From Kitasatospora fiedleri (GTDB lineage: Bacteria > Actinomycetota > Actinomycetes > Streptomycetales > Streptomycetaceae): a stretch of 64,000 nucleotides of DNA. How positions within the stretch are numbered: the stretch's first letter is position 1; each line of letters opens with the position of its first letter. This document shows positions 26,013 to 34,432 of this stretch, piece by piece. Under the pieces are notes generated by a model. That model was not told the DNA's origin. It saw nothing but the letters and a program-made list of their open reading frames with translations, and did not search any database. The stretch is from assembly GCF_948472415.1 (NCBI RefSeq), contig NZ_OX419519.1:4836001-4900000 (forward strand). The letters are read 5' to 3'. The translations under genes and the position numbers were made by a program.

Positions 26013-27407
26013 TCAGTCGGCTTCCGGCCCCGGCCCCGGCTCCGGCCCGGCTTCCGGCCCGGTCTTCGGCTCGTTCCCCGGTCCGGCGAAGCCGGGCAGC
26101 CAGCGGAGCAGTTCCTCGTGCAGGCGGACGGTGGCGCCGAGCTGGCACAGGACGCCGATGGTGGAGAGGGTGACGCGGTGGATCAGCAGGTAGGAGGGCG
26201 GGAGGTTGAGCTGCTTGCCGAGGTTGTAGGCGGGGGAGCGCGGGTCGGCGATCCGGGCGGCCTGGGTGCGCATCCACGGGCGGCTGAAGGTGAACTGCTC
26301 GGCGCGGGTGGGCTCGATGATCGGGAGCAGGTAGTCGAGCACCGCGTCCGGGTCGAGCGAGATGCCGGGACGGACGAAGTTCTCCTGCCTGAGCAGGTCG
26401 TACACCGCCCCGGCGTCCCCGGCCAGGGCCAGCCGCAGGGAGGTGCCGATCGTGCGGGGCAGGCCGCCGGGGAGGCGGTCGACGGTGCCGAAGTCGAGCA
26501 CGCCCAGCTTCCAACTCGCGGCGGTGCGGCCGGTCTTGACCAGCCGGAAGTTGCCGGGGTGCGGGTCGGCGTGCAGCAGGCCGGTGCGGCTCGGGCCGGC
26601 GAACAGGAAGCGGGCGAGCAGCTGCCCGGCCCGGTCGCGCTCGGCCCGGGTGCCGTCCGAGACGACCTGGGAGAGCGGCTTGCCCTCCAGCCACTCGGTG
26701 ACCAGCACCCGCCCGGACTGGGCCACCACCCGGGGCACCACGATGTCGGCGTCCCCGGCGAACTCCCGGGCGTGCAACTGCTGGGACTCCGCCTCCAGCC
26801 CGTAGTCCAGCTCCTCGGTGACCCGCTCGCGCAGCTCGGCGATCAGCGGCTTGATGTCCACGCCCGGGATCAGCGGACCCAGCATCCGGGCCACCCGGGA
26901 GAGCTGGCTCAGGTCGCTGAGCAGGGCGTCGCCCGCGCCCGGGTACTGGATCTTGACCGCGACGTCCCGCCCGTCCTTCCAGACGGCGCGGTGCACCTGG
27001 CCGATCGAGGCGGCGGCGGACGGCTGGTCGGAGAAGGAGCGGAAGCCGTCGGCCCAGTCCTCCCCGAGGTCGGCGGCCAGCACCGCGTGCACGGTGCGGG
27101 TCGGCATCGCCGGGGCGGACTCCTGGAGCTTGGTGAGCGCGGCCCGGTAGGGGCCCGCGACGTCCTCCGGGAGGGCGGACTCGAAGACCGACATGGCCTG
27201 CCCGAACTTCATCGCACCGCCCTTCAGCTTGCCGAGGGTGGCGAAGAGCTGCTCCGCGGTCTGGGCCTGGAGCTCGGCCGCCACCTCCTCCGCGGGCCGT
27301 CCGCCCAGGCGCTTGCCCAGGCCGAGGGTGGCCCGCCCGGCGAAGCTCAGCGGCAGGGCCGCCAGCCGGGCCGTCCGGGAGACCGCCTTGCGCGGCATGT
27401 CAGACAT
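26013..27407 (-). CDS. ABC1/AarF (UbiB)-family atypical kinase
   Basis: 464 residues. Family hallmarks are the KxGQ motif (GGAMKFGQAMSVF, about 65), the Ala-rich AAASIGQVHRA nucleotide loop, AVKIQYP with the catalytic Lys, the ExD segment LDYGLEAESQQ, LLHADPHPGNFRL and VLDFGTVDRLP. UbiB relatives act as ATPases supporting quinone or lipid metabolism. The C-terminal tail (PGNEPKTGPEAGPEPGPGPEAD) is low-complexity. A 39-codon ORF starting with nearly the same octapeptide lies immediately upstream and overlaps the start codon region. Confidence 0.92.
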   Translation of the reverse strand: MSDMPRKAVSRTARLAALPLSFAGRATLGLGKRLGGRPAEEVAAELQAQTAEQLFATLGKLKGGAMKFGQAMSVFESALPEDVAGPYRAALTKLQESAPAMPTRTVHAVLAADLGEDWADGFRSFSDQPSAAASIGQVHRAVWKDGRDVAVKIQYPGAGDALLSDLSQLSRVARMLGPLIPGVDIKPLIAELRERVTEELDYGLEAESQQLHAREFAGDADIVVPRVVAQSGRVLVTEWLEGKPLSQVVSDGTRAERDRAGQLLARFLFAGPSRTGLLHADPHPGNFRLVKTGRTAASWKLGVLDFGTVDRLPGGLPRTIGTSLRLALAGDAGAVYDLLRQENFVRPGISLDPDAVLDYLLPIIEPTRAEQFTFSRPWMRTQAARIADPRSPAYNLGKQLNLPPSYLLIHRVTLSTIGVLCQLGATVRLHEELLRWLPGFAGPGNEPKTGPEAGPEPGPGPEAD

Positions 27408-27519
27408 CCGCCGCCTCCGTCCGGACGGTGCGGCCGGCGGTGGCCGGAGCCGCCCCGGCGCGCGGGTGGGCGACCGGCCGGGCCGGGCCGGTCCTTGCCT
27501 TGCGCGGTAGATCGCTCAC
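27400..27519 (-). CDS. Small upstream ORF preceding the ABC1-kinase gene
   Basis: 39 codons: GTG at 27519, full ribosome site AGGAGGT 4-5 bases before it, TGA at 27402-27400. The peptide begins MSDLPRKARTGPARP and is Arg/Ala/Pro-rich. The next gene begins MSDMPRKAVSRTARL, so the first eight residues are nearly the same. The stop overlaps the first codons of the kinase gene, which suggests translational coupling or a leader peptide. Below normal gene-calling length; evidence is the ribosome site, the overlap and the N-terminal echo. Confidence 0.5.
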   Translation of the reverse strand: MSDLPRKARTGPARPVAHPRAGAAPATAGRTVRTEAADV

Positions 27520-27702
27520 CGGACCTCCTGATCCTCCGGACCGACCGGCGCCCCGCCGGCGGTCGGTACAGCGCCGCTCCCGGACCCGCCCGGCGGCTCC
27601 GGCCCCGACGGCCGCCGCCCGCCCGGCCTCCGGAAGCGGTGCACCGGGACGGGTGGCGACGGATCGGGTCTGCGGGCTGCCGGACGGGCCCCAGGGCTCG
27701 TC

Positions 27703-28812
27703 CTAGGCCATTGTGCCCGTTCGCCCCGGTGTGGCGGACTGCCAGAGGCAACCGCAGTCCGGGTGGCTGCGCAGCCGCAGCCGCCGGACCATGCCGTCGG
27801 CGGCGGACAGCTCGCACCAGCCGTCCACGCTCGGCGGCAGCACCCCGTCCAGGTACAGCTGGGCGTGCAGCGCGGCGAGCCCCGCGACCGAGGCCGCGAC
27901 CGCGCCGTCGCAGGCCGGGACGCGGGCCCGGCCGGGGCCCTCGTCGATCAGCTGGGCCAGCAGCCGGGGCCACGCCTCGTCCTCGTCGCGCCGGGCCAGG
28001 GTCGCGCAGCTGCCGCAGGCGGAGGCGCCGGGGACGACCAGCGGGCCGACCACGCCGAGGTGTTCGAGCACCCCGGTGTACAGGTGCGGGACGCCGGCCC
28101 GCATCAGCTCCTGGGCGTCCACCGCGGCCCCGGTGTACGCGGCGGAGCCGTCCCGCGGGGCGAGCACCACCAGCGTGGGCGGCGGGGGAGCGGCGGGCGG
28201 GCGCCGGTAGCGCTCGCCGACCGGGGCGCCGGTGACGCGGTGCACCAGCTCGCGGGCGGCGGTGGAGCGCAGCCGCCCGATGTCGCCCGGTGGCAGGCCG
28301 CCGGGCAGGCAGTCCCGGGCGGCGACCCGGCCGCGGTCCAGCACCGCGACCTCGCCGATCCCGCCGGCCGCCAGCGCGGCCCCGACGGCGGCCCCGACCC
28401 GCCCGGCGCCGCGCACCTCGACCCGGGCCCGGACCCGGCCGTGCAGCACGGCGGCGGCCTCGCCCGGCGCGGGGTGCACCAGGGAGAGCGAGGCCAGCTC
28501 GGGGCCGAGCAGGTCGCGCCGGGCGGGTGGGTACAGCTCCAGCACGTCCCGCAGGGCCTGGGCGTCGTCCAGCAGCTCGCTGCGGCCGAGCGAGTCGAGC
28601 ACCGCCCGGCAGTACTCGGCGCTCAGCCCGAGCCGCTGCCCGGCGGCGATCAGCGCGGGGCCGTCCCGGCTGCCGTCGATCAGCTCCAGGAAGCCGGCCA
28701 GCTTGCGGTCGACGCCCTCGATCAGCCGGGCGTGCCGCCGTACGGTGCCGAACTGCAGGGTCTGCTTCTCCCGCCAGAGCCGGGACAGGGCGGGCTTGAT
28801 CACGGGGCGCAT
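27703..28812 (-). CDS. Orphan ThiF/E1-like adenylyltransferase-fold protein
   Basis: 369 residues. The N-terminal 100 residues resemble the helical or RRE-like region of TOMM cyclodehydratase ThiF proteins. A Rossmann-type fold follows (VEVRGAGRVGAAVGAALAAGGIGEVAVLDRGRVAARDC, about 125-165). Two cysteine pairs, ACGSC and DCGC, would form the usual structural zinc site. No precursor peptide, YcaO or dehydrogenase gene is nearby, so a RiPP role is not supported. The ATG at 28812 lies 6-7 nt after GGGAGGT. Function unknown. Confidence 0.75.
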   Translation of the reverse strand: MRPVIKPALSRLWREKQTLQFGTVRRHARLIEGVDRKLAGFLELIDGSRDGPALIAAGQRLGLSAEYCRAVLDSLGRSELLDDAQALRDVLELYPPARRDLLGPELASLSLVHPAPGEAAAVLHGRVRARVEVRGAGRVGAAVGAALAAGGIGEVAVLDRGRVAARDCLPGGLPPGDIGRLRSTAARELVHRVTGAPVGERYRRPPAAPPPPTLVVLAPRDGSAAYTGAAVDAQELMRAGVPHLYTGVLEHLGVVGPLVVPGASACGSCATLARRDEDEAWPRLLAQLIDEGPGRARVPACDGAVAASVAGLAALHAQLYLDGVLPPSVDGWCELSAADGMVRRLRLRSHPDCGCLWQSATPGRTGTMA

Positions 28813-28897
28813 GCGGGTACCTCCCACGGTCGGGACCCCGGCGTCGGGATCGCCGGTGACCGCAGCTTGCCCGCCCGTCCGGACCGGCGGAAATCCG

Positions 28898-28954
28898 TTG
28901 TCCACAGCCCCGGTGTGACGATCGGTTCATCGCCGCGCACCGCCTGTGGACAAC
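28898..28954. promoter_or_regulatory. Divergent promoter region with two opposed DnaA boxes
   Basis: Perfect TTGTCCACA at 28898-28906 (+) and at 28945-28953 (-), 38 bp apart, between the divergent ThiF-like and metallopeptidase genes. The right half (GGTGTGACGATC at 28912 and ACCGCCTGTGGACAAC at 28939) repeats the element found upstream of uvrD2. The rest of the 218-bp gap shows no other feature. Confidence 0.5.
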
Positions 28955-29030
28955 GCACCCGGGTGGACCCGTGGGCCGCGCCGTCCCGCTGCCGGACTTC
29001 TGTCACGGGGAGCGGGTAACGTCCTGTGCC

Positions 29031-29789
29031 ATGGCAGCCGAACGGGACTCCCATCGGTCGGCGTCGCATCGGCGTGCCCGGGCAGCCTCCGGTCCGACGG
29101 TCGCGGCGCCCGGTGCGCATGCCAGCGCCGGGGCCGATCGTGAGTGCACATCCGAACGCGAGCACACCCCCGACCCGACCCGCGCGACCGACCGCGGCGG
29201 CGTCGACCACGGCGGCCCCGACCGCACCGGCCCCGACCGCACCGGCCAGGAGCGCGGCGGCCCCGACCGCGGCAAGGTCGAGGTCCGCCGCAGCGCCCGC
29301 CGCAGCCGCACCGTCTCCGCCTACCGCGAGGGCGACCGCACCGTGGTGCTGATCCCGGCCCGGATGTCGCACGCCGAGGAGCAGCGCTGGGTGGCCCAGA
29401 TGCTCGACAAGCTGGCCGCGCAGGAGAGCCGCCGGATGCTCGGCGACGAGGCGCTGCAGTCCCGCGCCCGCGAGCTCTCGCGGCTCTACTTGGCCGGTCG
29501 CGCCGTCCCGGAGCAGGTCCGCTGGGTCACCAACCAGAACTCCCGCTGGGGCTCCTGCACCCCCAGCGAGCGCACCATCCGGCTCTCCCACCGCCTCCAG
29601 GGCATGCCCGAGTACGTGGTCGACTACGTCCTGCTGCACGAGCTCGCGCACCTGCTGGTCCCCGACCACGGCCCCCGGTTCTGGGCCCTGCTGGACGCCT
29701 ACCCGCGCACCGAACGCGCCCGCGGCTACCTGGAGGGCGTCGCCTCCGCCGCCCGGCTGCCGCACGTCCCGCCCGCCCACCTCACCTGA
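29031..29789 (+). CDS. YgjP/WLM-type metal-dependent hydrolase (M48-like metallopeptidase)
   Basis: 252 residues. The C-terminal half has the zinc motif LLHELAHLLVPDHGPRFWALL (HExxH, with a third ligand His in DHG) preceded by NSRWGSCTPSERTIRLSHRL, the DUF45/YgjP signature. The first 90 residues are disordered, with DRTGPDRTGQERGGPDRG repeats. The start is uncertain: the ATG at 29031 has a weak ribosome site, while the conserved part begins near RSRTVSAYREGDRTVVLIP. The physiological substrate is unknown. Confidence 0.82.
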   Translation: MAAERDSHRSASHRRARAASGPTVAAPGAHASAGADRECTSEREHTPDPTRATDRGGVDHGGPDRTGPDRTGQERGGPDRGKVEVRRSARRSRTVSAYREGDRTVVLIPARMSHAEEQRWVAQMLDKLAAQESRRMLGDEALQSRARELSRLYLAGRAVPEQVRWVTNQNSRWGSCTPSERTIRLSHRLQGMPEYVVDYVLLHELAHLLVPDHGPRFWALLDAYPRTERARGYLEGVASAARLPHVPPAHLT

Positions 29790-29841
29790 CGTCCCGCTCC
29801 GCCGGCCGTCGCGCCACCGGCCCGGCCCGGGAGCGGCACGG

Positions 29842-29879
29842 AGGCCCCCGACCGGCCCCACCGGGGCGATCGAGGGCCT
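29842..29879. terminator. Hairpin between convergent genes
   Basis: The outer arms AGGCCC (29842-29847) and GGGCCT (29874-29879) enclose an inner GCCCC-acc-GGGGC stem. It is placed between the metallopeptidase stop and the NUDIX gene stop. Confidence 0.45.
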
Positions 29880-29919
29880 ACGGGACGGCGGAGGACGCCG
29901 GGCCGGTGCGGGGAGGGCG

Positions 29920-30483
29920 TCAGACCAGCGCGCGGGCCCGCGCGACCAGGTCGCGCACCGAGCGGTCGGTGTCGGCGGGCAGCTCGTCCCAGCCGAACCA
30001 GCGCAGGTCCAGCGACTCCTCGCTGATCAGCTCGCGCGCCCCGGCCGGGGCCAGCGCCACGTACTGCACGTCGAGGTGGGTGTTCTCCGGCCGGTCCTTC
30101 CCGGTGCAGCGCACCCGGTGCCGGTCCAGCTTCACGGGCGCGGGGCGGCCGTCGACGGCGAGCAGCGCCAGGCCGGCGATGCCGGACTCCTCGACCGCCT
30201 CGCGCAGCGCGGCCGCGGCCAGCGTGTCGTCGCCGGGCTCGCAGTGGCCGCCCATCTGCAGCCACAACCCGACCTTCGGGTGCAGGGTGAGCAGCACCCG
30301 CCCGCCGTCCGGGTCGACCACCAGCGCGCTGGCGGTGAGGTGCCCGGGCAGGCAGGCCCGCCACATGCCGTCGGGGCGGTCGGCCAGGTGGGCCAGGTAG
30401 TCGCGGCGCAGTTCGTCCTGCCCGGCGCCGTCGGGCACCCAGTCGGTGAGGACGCGGACGGCGTCGGCGTGCAGCGCGGTCAC
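29920..30483 (-). CDS. NUDIX hydrolase
   Basis: 187 residues. The Nudix box reads GGHCEPGDDTLAAAALREAVEESGI (about 85-110), matching GX5EX7REUXEEXGU with a small deviation at the first Glu spacing. The N-terminal segment LTDWVPDGAGQDELRRDYLAHLADRPDGMWR is typical of actinobacterial MutT-like proteins of unknown substrate. The GTG at 30483 overlaps the DUF2342 gene stop by 3 bases, so the two form an operon. Confidence 0.85.
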   Translation of the reverse strand: MTALHADAVRVLTDWVPDGAGQDELRRDYLAHLADRPDGMWRACLPGHLTASALVVDPDGGRVLLTLHPKVGLWLQMGGHCEPGDDTLAAAALREAVEESGIAGLALLAVDGRPAPVKLDRHRVRCTGKDRPENTHLDVQYVALAPAGARELISEESLDLRWFGWDELPADTDRSVRDLVARARALV

Positions 30484-32156
30484 TTGGCGGTGCCCTCCGG
30501 ACCCTGCTCGCCGCCGTCCTCGCCCTTGCCGTCCTCGCCCTTGCCGTCCTCGCTCGGGGCATCGCCCGAGGCGTCGTCCGCGGCGTCGGCGTCGTCCGGG
30601 GAAGCCTTCGGGGCGTCCTCCGCGGGCTGCCCCGCGGACTCGTCCGCCGCCCCGTCCGCCCCGCCGTCCTCGTCCTTGCTGTCCTTGCGCAGGTCCGCCT
30701 TCCCAGCGCCGGTGCCGGTGCCGGCGCCGGCCCCGCCGCCCGCCGCCTCGCCGAGCAGCTTGTCCAGCGCGTCGAAGTCGAAGCCGCCCTCGGCCACCGC
30801 CGCGGTGTCCCGGTGCACGAAGCCGTCCGGGTCGTCCAGGTCGGCGGCGGTGGGCAGCATGTCGGGGTGGCTCCACAGCGCGTCGCGGCCCTCGACGCCG
30901 CGGGCGTCGGCGAGCGAGGCCCAGAGGCGGGAGGCGTCGCGCAGGCGGCGCGGGCGCAGTTCGAGGCCGACCAGGGTGGCGAAGGTCTGCTCGGCGGGGC
31001 CGCCGGAGGCGCGGCGGCGGCGGAGCGTCTCGCGCAGCGCGGCGGCGTGCGGCAGGTGCGGAGCGGCGGCGGTGTGCACCACGGCGTCGACCCAGCCCTC
31101 GACCAGGGCGAGGGCGGTCTCCAGCCGGGCCAGCGCGGCCTTCTGCGCGGGGGTGTCCTCGGGCTGGAGCAGGCCGCCGGCCAGCGCCTCCTGGAGGGCC
31201 TCGGGGTTGGACGGGTCGAGCTGGCCGACCAGCTCCTCCATCCGCGAGGTGTCGACCTTGATGCCGCGCGCGTACGCCTCGACGGCACCGAACAGGTGCG
31301 CCCGCAGCCACGGCACGTGGGCGAACAGGCGCTGGTGGGCGGCCTCGCGCAGGGCCAGGTAGAGCCGGACCTCCTCGGCCGGCACGTTCAGCCCCTCGCC
31401 GAACTCGGCGATGTTCTGCGGCAGCAGCGCGGCCTTCCCGGCGGGGGCCAGCGGCAGGCCGACGTCGGTGGAGCCGAGCACCTCGGCGGCCAGCGCGCCG
31501 AGCGCCTGCCCGATCTGGGTGCCGAACATGGCGCCGCCCATCGAGCGCATCATGCCCATCAGCGGCCCGGCCACGGCCTGCATCTCCTCGGGCAGCACGC
31601 CGCCCATGGCGTTGCCGACCCGCTCGGCGACCGGGTCGACCAGGTCCTTCCAGACCGGCAGGGTGGCCTCGATCCACTCGGCGCGGCTCCAGGCCACCGC
31701 CGCGGAGGAGGTGGACGGGAACTCGGTCGCGGAGTCCAGCCACAGGTCGGCCAGCCGGACGGCCTCGGTGACGGCGGTGCGCTCGGCCGCGCCGACCGAG
31801 CGGTCCTTGGTCCTCCCCTCGGGCTGCTCGGCGACCACGGTCTGCCGGGCGATGTTCTTGGCCAGGTCCCAGTTCACCGGGCCGCCCTCGAACGAGAGCA
31901 TCTGCCCGAGCTGCTGGAACGCCGCGCCGAGGTCGTTGGGGTTGAAGCCGCCCATCATCGCGGCGAACGGGTTGTCCCCGCCCTGGCCGCCGCCGGGGCC
32001 GCCCATGCCGAACAGCGCCCCGAAGGGGTTTCCGCTGCCGAAGCCGAACGGCGGCTGCGGGGTCGAGTCGCCCTGCTCGCCGTCCTTCTTGCCCTTGTTC
32101 TCGCCGTCCTCGGGCTCCTCGGGGGGAACGCCGAATCCGAAGGGGAGGTCGCTCAC
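30480..32156 (-). CDS. Zinc-dependent metalloprotease-like protein (DUF2342, zincin-like)
   Basis: 558 residues. A Gly/Pro/Asn-rich N-terminus (NPFGALFGMGGPGGG) is followed by the DUF2342 core (about 90-440), once annotated as F420-biosynthesis-associated. The putative zincin helix region is LREAAHQRLFAHVPWLRAH, where the HExxH motif is degenerate. The C-terminal tail of about 90 residues is Asp/Glu/Ala-rich and disordered (GEDGKGEDGKGEDGG). GTG at 32156 (SDLPFGFG) has a GAGGA ribosome site; an upstream GTG at 32183 is possible. It is divergent from the SDR gene. Confidence 0.8.
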   Translation of the reverse strand: MSDLPFGFGVPPEEPEDGENKGKKDGEQGDSTPQPPFGFGSGNPFGALFGMGGPGGGQGGDNPFAAMMGGFNPNDLGAAFQQLGQMLSFEGGPVNWDLAKNIARQTVVAEQPEGRTKDRSVGAAERTAVTEAVRLADLWLDSATEFPSTSSAAVAWSRAEWIEATLPVWKDLVDPVAERVGNAMGGVLPEEMQAVAGPLMGMMRSMGGAMFGTQIGQALGALAAEVLGSTDVGLPLAPAGKAALLPQNIAEFGEGLNVPAEEVRLYLALREAAHQRLFAHVPWLRAHLFGAVEAYARGIKVDTSRMEELVGQLDPSNPEALQEALAGGLLQPEDTPAQKAALARLETALALVEGWVDAVVHTAAAPHLPHAAALRETLRRRRASGGPAEQTFATLVGLELRPRRLRDASRLWASLADARGVEGRDALWSHPDMLPTAADLDDPDGFVHRDTAAVAEGGFDFDALDKLLGEAAGGGAGAGTGTGAGKADLRKDSKDEDGGADGAADESAGQPAEDAPKASPDDADAADDASGDAPSEDGKGEDGKGEDGGEQGPEGTAK

Positions 32157-32300
32157 GGGGTCCTCGATCTGATCGGCCGTCACGCGGGTGGTGTGGCGGG
32201 AAAGTCTGCCGCCCGGGGGCTCCGAGCGGTTTCAATGGTCTCGCGGCGACCGCGCCGGGTGCACCGCCGGGGCCGAGCCTCGGGCAGGATGGTCGAGTGC

Positions 32301-32328
32301 GTGACACTCGTACGTCCGCACTTAAGCT
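32301..32328 (+). promoter_or_regulatory. Promoter of the SDR gene
   Basis: GTGACA (32301-32306), a 16-bp spacer and TAAGCT (32323-32328) fit a sigma-70 promoter. The ribosome site GGAGGA follows at 32336-32341, just before the GTG at 32347. Confidence 0.5.
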
Positions 32329-32346
32329 AACCGTGGAGGATGGCCG

Positions 32347-33495
32347 GTGAGTTCCCCGCCTTCGGACGTTCGCTCTGGGCTGACCGAGGGCGAGGGTGTG
32401 CCGGCCGACGCCGGTTCGCCGATTCCAGCCTACGGCGGCAAGCCGCTGACCGTGGCGGTCACCGGCGCGGCGGGCGTGCTCGGCGAGCGCGTCGCGCGGC
32501 GGCTGGTCGACTCCCCGCACGTGCGCCGGGTGCTGGCGGTGGACGACCGGCGCGGCGAGGTGCCCGGTGTGCAGTGGCGGGTGCTGGACGTGCGCGACCC
32601 GGCGGTGGCCGAGCGGCTGTCCGGCGTCGACGTGGTGGTCCACCTGGCGATGGACCTCGGCATGGAGTCCGACCCGCGGGCCCGCAGTGCCTACAACGTG
32701 CGCGGCGCGCAGACCGTGGTGACCGCCGCGGCGGCGGCCGGGGTGCACCGGGTGGTGCTGTGCACCTCCGCGATGGTCTACGGCGCGCTGCCCGACAACG
32801 AGGTCCCGCTGGCCGAGGACTCCGAGCTGCGGGCCACCGAGGAGGCCTCGCTGGTCGGCGACCTGCTGGAGATCGAGCGCCTGGCCCGCCGCGCCCCGCG
32901 CGCCCACCCGGGCCTGCAGGTCACCGTGCTGCGCCCGGCCGTGGTGGTCGGCCCCGGCATCGACACCGTGCTGACCCGGCACTTCGAGGCGCCGCGGCTG
33001 CTGGTGGTGGCGGGCTCCCGTCCGTGCTGGCAGTTCTGCCACCTGGACGACCTGGCCTCGGCGCTGGAGTACGCGGCGCTCGGCCTGGTGGAGGGCGAGG
33101 TGACGGTCGGCTGCGACGGCTGGCTGGAGCAGGAGGACGTGGAGGAGCTGTCCGGCATCCGCCGGATGGAGCTGCCCGCCTCGCTGGCCCTGGGCACCGC
33201 GGCCCGGCTGCACCGGCTGGGCCTGACCCCGGCCCCGGCCGGGGACCTCGCGTACACCATGTACCCGTGGGTGGTGTCCGGCAGCCGGCTGCACGAGGCG
33301 GGCTGGCGGCCGCGGTACGGCAACGAGGAGGTGCTGGCCGAGCTGCTCGCCCAGGTGTCGGGCAAGCACGCGGTGGCCGGGCGCCGGCTCGGCGGCAAGG
33401 AGGCCGCCACCAGCCTGGGCGCGGCCGGGGCCACGGTGGCGCTGATCGGCACCGCCGCGCTGGTCCGGCGGGCCCGCAGGCAGCGCCGGATCTGA
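32347..33495 (+). CDS. NAD-dependent epimerase/SDR-family protein
   Basis: 382 residues. The extended-SDR nucleotide motif TGAAGVLGERVARRL (about 38-52) is followed by VVVHLAMDLG, NVRGAQTVVTAAAAAGVHRVV and VLCTSAMVYGA, then VTVLRPAVVVGPG. The usual catalytic YxxxK is not obvious, so it may be an atypical binding protein. A C-terminal hydrophobic stretch (LGAAGATVALIGTAALVRRARRQRR) with a basic end looks like a membrane anchor. GTG start with GGAGGA. Confidence 0.82.
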   Translation: MSSPPSDVRSGLTEGEGVPADAGSPIPAYGGKPLTVAVTGAAGVLGERVARRLVDSPHVRRVLAVDDRRGEVPGVQWRVLDVRDPAVAERLSGVDVVVHLAMDLGMESDPRARSAYNVRGAQTVVTAAAAAGVHRVVLCTSAMVYGALPDNEVPLAEDSELRATEEASLVGDLLEIERLARRAPRAHPGLQVTVLRPAVVVGPGIDTVLTRHFEAPRLLVVAGSRPCWQFCHLDDLASALEYAALGLVEGEVTVGCDGWLEQEDVEELSGIRRMELPASLALGTAARLHRLGLTPAPAGDLAYTMYPWVVSGSRLHEAGWRPRYGNEEVLAELLAQVSGKHAVAGRRLGGKEAATSLGAAGATVALIGTAALVRRARRQRRI

Positions 33496-33507
33496 GCCGC
33501 CATCTTT

Positions 33508-33533
33508 CCGCATCATGGAATTACCGCATCGTG
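33508..33533. repeat. CCGCATCRTG direct repeats upstream of moaE
   Basis: CCGCATCATG (33508-33517) and CCGCATCGTG (33524-33533) repeat with a 16-bp period in an AT-richer stretch before moaE. They may be a regulator site. Confidence 0.35.
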
Positions 33534-33583
33534 ATACGAAAATCCTTGCGACCGCTCGCCGGGGATGCGGAATGATGGTGGGC

Positions 33584-34024
33584 ATGTCCGAGAACCACGA
33601 CCCGATCCGCCTGCTCGCCGTCCGTGACACCCCGCTCTCGCTGGACGAGGTGCACGCCGCGGTCGGCGACGACGCGGCCGGCGGCACCACCCTGTTCGTC
33701 GGCGCGGTGCGCGACCACGACGGCGGCAAGCCGGTCGCCGCGCTGGAGTACAGCGCCCACCCGACCGCCGCGCGCGAGCTGCGCCGGATCGCCGAGAAGG
33801 TCTGCGCGGACTTCCCGGTCCGGGCGCTGGCGGCGGTGCACCGCACCGGCCGGCTGGGGATCGGCGACGTCGCGGTGATCGTCGCGGTGTCCTGCCCGCA
33901 CCGCGGCGAGGCGTTCGCGGCGGCCCGGCGGCTGATCGACGACCTCAAGCACGAGGTGCCGATCTGGAAGCACCAGGTCTTCACCGACGGCGAGGAGGAG
34001 TGGGTCGGCGCCGGCTCCTGCTGA
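33584..34024 (+). CDS. moaE: Molybdopterin synthase catalytic subunit MoaE
   Basis: 146 residues. The motifs FVGAVRDHDGG, LEYSAHPTAARELRRIAE, RTGRLGIGDVAVIVAVSCPHRGEAF and KHEVPIWKHQ, with the two catalytic lysines, identify MoaE, the large subunit that converts precursor Z into molybdopterin. The small subunit MoaD is not encoded next to it. The start at 33584 (MSENHD) was chosen for the family length; upstream in-frame ATGs at 33572 and 33575 exist. MoeZ at the left edge acts in the same pathway. Confidence 0.93.
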   Translation: MSENHDPIRLLAVRDTPLSLDEVHAAVGDDAAGGTTLFVGAVRDHDGGKPVAALEYSAHPTAARELRRIAEKVCADFPVRALAAVHRTGRLGIGDVAVIVAVSCPHRGEAFAAARRLIDDLKHEVPIWKHQVFTDGEEEWVGAGSC

Positions 34025-34187
34025 CGCCCCCGTGTCCGGCCCCGGGTGGCGCTCGTTCCCCGTTCGGCGGTACCCCCGTGTGGTGGAGAACGGGCCCCGC
34101 CCCGTAACCCGGATGCCGCTCGCGCCGTTCCCCCAGCAGGCGGCTAATCTGCTGATACGCATTGACGAGCCTGTGGGGAGTTCGAAA

Positions 34188-34355
34188 ATGGCTGTGCTCG
34201 CCTGGTTGAGCATTCCTGTGGTGGCCGGGGTGCTGGCCGCGGTCTGGGCCACCTGGGCGGCCCGGCCGCCCCGTGCGATGACCGATCCGACCTCGCTCGC
34301 CGAGCACGAGCGGTTCCGCGCCGCGATGGAGCGCAGCACCGGCGCCCGGGACTGA
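34188..34355 (+). CDS. Small single-pass membrane protein, function unknown
   Basis: 55 residues: one N-terminal membrane helix (MAVLAWLSIPVVAGVLAAVWATWAARPPR) then a short charged tail (LAEHERFRAAMERSTGARD). Positive residues follow the helix, so the tail is predicted cytoplasmic. The ATG has a good GGGGAG site 8 nt upstream and a TAATCT-like -10 around 34144. It lies between moaE and the PDZ protease on the same strand. No family recognised. Confidence 0.7.
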   Translation: MAVLAWLSIPVVAGVLAAVWATWAARPPRAMTDPTSLAEHERFRAAMERSTGARD

Positions 34356-34432
34356 CCGGCCCGTCCCCGATCGGCGGTGCCGGGCGCGGACCGCCGGTGC
34401 ACCCCGAACCGCACTTCCCGTACTGTCGTGCC

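Noticed and set aside
28898..28954. DnaA boxes considered as a replication origin
   Set aside because: Only two boxes occur here, there is no AT-rich unwinding region, and dnaA/dnaN are not in the window.
29920..33984. 1354-codon open frame on the minus strand spanning several genes
   Set aside because: It is a frame left open by extreme GC; only its last 187 codons (NUDIX) are a real gene, and the rest overlaps better-supported genes in other frames or strands.
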